A stretch of 64,000 nucleotides of DNA from Leptobrachium leishanense. Taxonomy: Eukaryota; Chordata; Amphibia; Anura; Megophryidae. The translations under genes were made by a program, and so were the position numbers. Every line of letters starts with the position of its first letter. Position 1 is the stretch's first letter. The stretch is from contig CM019063.1 in assembly GCA_009667805.1 (NCBI GenBank), positions 85,711,877 through 85,775,876 of the forward strand, written 5' to 3'. The notes under the pieces are model-generated. The model was not told the origin of the DNA, ran no database searches, and saw only the letters and a list, made by a program, of their open reading frames with translations. Below, in pieces: positions 62,144-64,000 of this stretch.

Positions 62144-62900
62144 TGGCCCAAAATGTATTCCTTCGCTTTCCCCTCCTCCCATTTTAACCCTAGAGTACTG
62201 GTAGCAAAGCATGGCAGCCCTGTTATTTCTGAAATACATGTCCCATGATTCTCATCTAGCCTACAGTGTGACCAAGTGTCATGGGTCATGTAGTTCCGAA
62301 GCCTCTGGGGTGCTAAGGTTACCATGACTGCCCTAGAGTGTCCCTTTAAATTGCACAGCAGTTTCAGAATTTAATAAATCCATGATAGCAGCACATTTCA
62401 AGCTCTCCTAAATTTTTATGCAAAATTTACGTGAACTGTAAAACATAGCTGAGACAGGATATTAACCTGCTACAAAGTGTTAACCATACAGCTATCAAAC
62501 TTGAATCTGCTCACATACAGGTCTTCGTGAAAGACTTGTTTTTCCTAGACCAGGCAGCAAATTTGCATGGATTAAGGATGTACATTTATTTGTACGCGAT
62601 TAGCTGTCCTCTGAGCATAGGCGACTCTACAGGGGGACAAGAGGGGGCAATTGCATGTGCCCCCCCCACCAAAAATCAGCTTCCAGCTTACCACGCTTCT
62701 TCAGACCACTGTATCTCCGTCCCTGTGCATCGTATATGGACGATCAAGGTGTCATTGGAAAGAGCAGATTCTGGCCTTCCCAATAATACCCAACACGACC
62801 ATATTCCATTTGAAATGAAAGTCAAAAACCATTAAATAATAACAGGCACTTAAACGTAGGCATTTTCACAGGGTTGAAATGTCTCAGCAGTGAAGTGGTT
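62144..62900. other. Repeat debris, no gene
   Basis: 62328-62348 (GCCCTAGAGTGTCCCTTTAA) is the right tip of a family B MITE. A CCCCCCCC run lies at 62660-62668. Nothing else is recognised. Confidence 0.45.
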
Positions 62901-62901
62901 A

Positions 62902-63185
62902 ATGTTCAGACTATACATTACATTGTGTATTATGTTAGTTTTTGCCTTGGTTTAGTTGTATATTAAGGGTTAATGGGTAGGCTTCATCCCTCACAGTATA
63001 CATTTTATTTTTTCCTTGATTAATGGCATTGTAGGGGTTAATAGGTAGCTACATGCCTCACAGTGTATTCATTTCATGTTTTACCTTGATTAATGGCATA
63101 TTAGGGGTTAAGGGGTAGCTAAATGCCACATTGTTTATAAATTTTATTGTATTTCGCTGGGTTTATGGCATTTTAGGGGTTATTA
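62902..63185. repeat. Tandem repeat, about four copies of a ~70-bp unit
   Basis: Units centre on TGATTAATGGCATTGTAGGG, then GTTAATAGGTAGCTACATGC and CTCACAGTGTA, recurring at about 62965, 63035, 63107 and 63176. The first and last copies are diverged. Confidence 0.75.
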
Positions 63186-63271
63186 TGGAAGTTAGATTCT
63201 AAAGGGTCTAATCATCTTTAGATCCTTTGCTTTTCGTCACATTTCGGAGAATTCATTTCGCTGAAAATATA

Positions 63272-64000
63272 CAGGGTTATCCAAAGAGATTCGAATTGCT
63301 TGAGAAAGGTAACCGAACGCTGAAAATCAGGGTTCGGTTACCTTTCCTGGCCATTCGGCTATCCAGAGAGCAGGCAATTCGCAAATCCTGTCGAATTGCC
63401 TGAACATACGGTGCCTGTTCGGTGCCTGTTCGAGGGCAGTGAAATCCCCATGAAAAAGCACTGCTTCGGCTATTCAGAGAACACAAACCAGCAGTGAAAG
63501 GTTCCCCTAATGTCCTGCCATTCGGTGGTTTAATTCGGCAAATTTATTCAGGAGAATCCCATAGACTTCAATGTTAAAAATATTCCCGTTTTAATTCAAT
63601 ATCTAATAAACCGTTCATTATAAAATTCTGCAGCAAAAAGTCTCTTATTTATAGATTTTTTAGGATACTTTAAGCATTTTTCTGAATTTTTTTTAAAAAA
63701 AAAAAGTCCGATTTTTTTTTTTTTTTTTTTTTCAGTTTACTTATTTTTTTTGTAACAGCCCTCTTTATTATCATTCCCTGGACCTCCTGTGAAAATTTCA
63801 GACATTTTCGCTCAGTAGTTTCTTTGCAAACAGCGTTTCTTTTTCCCAGATTCATACAAATGGTTTTTCTAATTTATTCACTGCCTCCTCTACGTCACAG
63901 CTGCTTCGGCTCTGTGTGATTCGGCTCCTTTTCGGCTCCTGTTCGGCTCCTCTTGGAAGGTTAATCCAGATGTTTTTGCTTGTTTTCAGCATGCATTCGG
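63272..64000. mobile_element. CAGGGTTATTCAAAGAG-type MITE, copy 3, runs off the window
   Basis: It starts CAGGGTTATCCAAAGAGATT and matches 34578-35290 closely (GAGGGCAGTGAAATCCCCAT; TCCCTGGACCTC). The right end lies beyond the window. A T run at 63712-63732 follows an A run. Confidence 0.82.

Noticed and set aside
62902..63185. CRISPR-like array
   Set aside because: About four diverged ~70-bp tandem units without distinct spacers, in vertebrate DNA.

Overview
This window is vertebrate nuclear DNA, most likely from a frog or another amphibian. It holds one interrupted host gene with GT-AG introns, no operons, and a dense, nested set of retrotransposons and DNA transposons of amphibian type: Penelope-like, DIRS/Ngaro, CR1, L2, L1, Tc1/mariner, and several TTAA-flanked and hAT- or Harbinger-like non-autonomous elements. 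The species call is an inference from this repeat mix.

The only host gene I can support is RPS23 on the minus strand. It has four coding exons between 24635 and 29196, all splice sites are canonical, and the protein is the family-standard 143 residues. Its promoter side (about 29193-29510) carries a TOP-type start and a ZNF143-like site.

Layout. 2371-11702 is a three-level nest: a TTAA-type element, split by a TG...CA LTR-like insertion, which is itself split by a complete Penelope-like element (PLE, 3128-9144). The PLE has 14-bp target-site duplications (TSDs), 338-bp pseudo-LTRs, two open frames (coiled-coil ORF1; RT plus GIY-YIG ORF2) and a hammerhead-ribozyme-like motif. 12.6-15.2 kb is a decayed Ngaro/DIRS element (RT, RNase H, SGNH hydrolase) cut by a MITE. 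15.2-19.1 kb is a nearly complete but frameshifted CR1 LINE. 19.2-20.6 kb is a DIRS-like remnant between 200-bp inverted repeats. 20.8-21.0 kb is a tRNA-derived SINE. 21.08-22.88 kb is a TSD-flanked L1-type insertion that has ORF1 but no ORF2. 23.2-34.5 kb holds RPS23 and TTAA MITEs. 35.95-38.77 kb is a 38-bp minisatellite. 40.8-42.3 kb holds a hAT-like MITE and a candidate solo LTR. 42.5-44.4 kb is PLE/CR1 debris with a second hammerhead motif. 44.44-51.95 kb is a full-length, TSD-flanked but mutated L1 with a 150-bp near-perfect palindrome near its 3' end. 52.7-53.05 kb is a small inverted-repeat-bounded unit with a third hammerhead core. 54.4-57.85 kb is a Tc1 transposon with perfect 28-bp TIRs, interrupted by an L2 LINE. 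57.9-64 kb is more MITEs, foldbacks and a short tandem array.

The most interesting theme is the set of hammerhead-like motifs (4723-4767, 33839-33877, 43613-43657, 52975-53013). They share the CUGANGA/GAAAC core and a short stem III. In three of them stem I differs in sequence but still pairs, which is compensatory evidence for a real RNA fold tied to Penelope-like elements.
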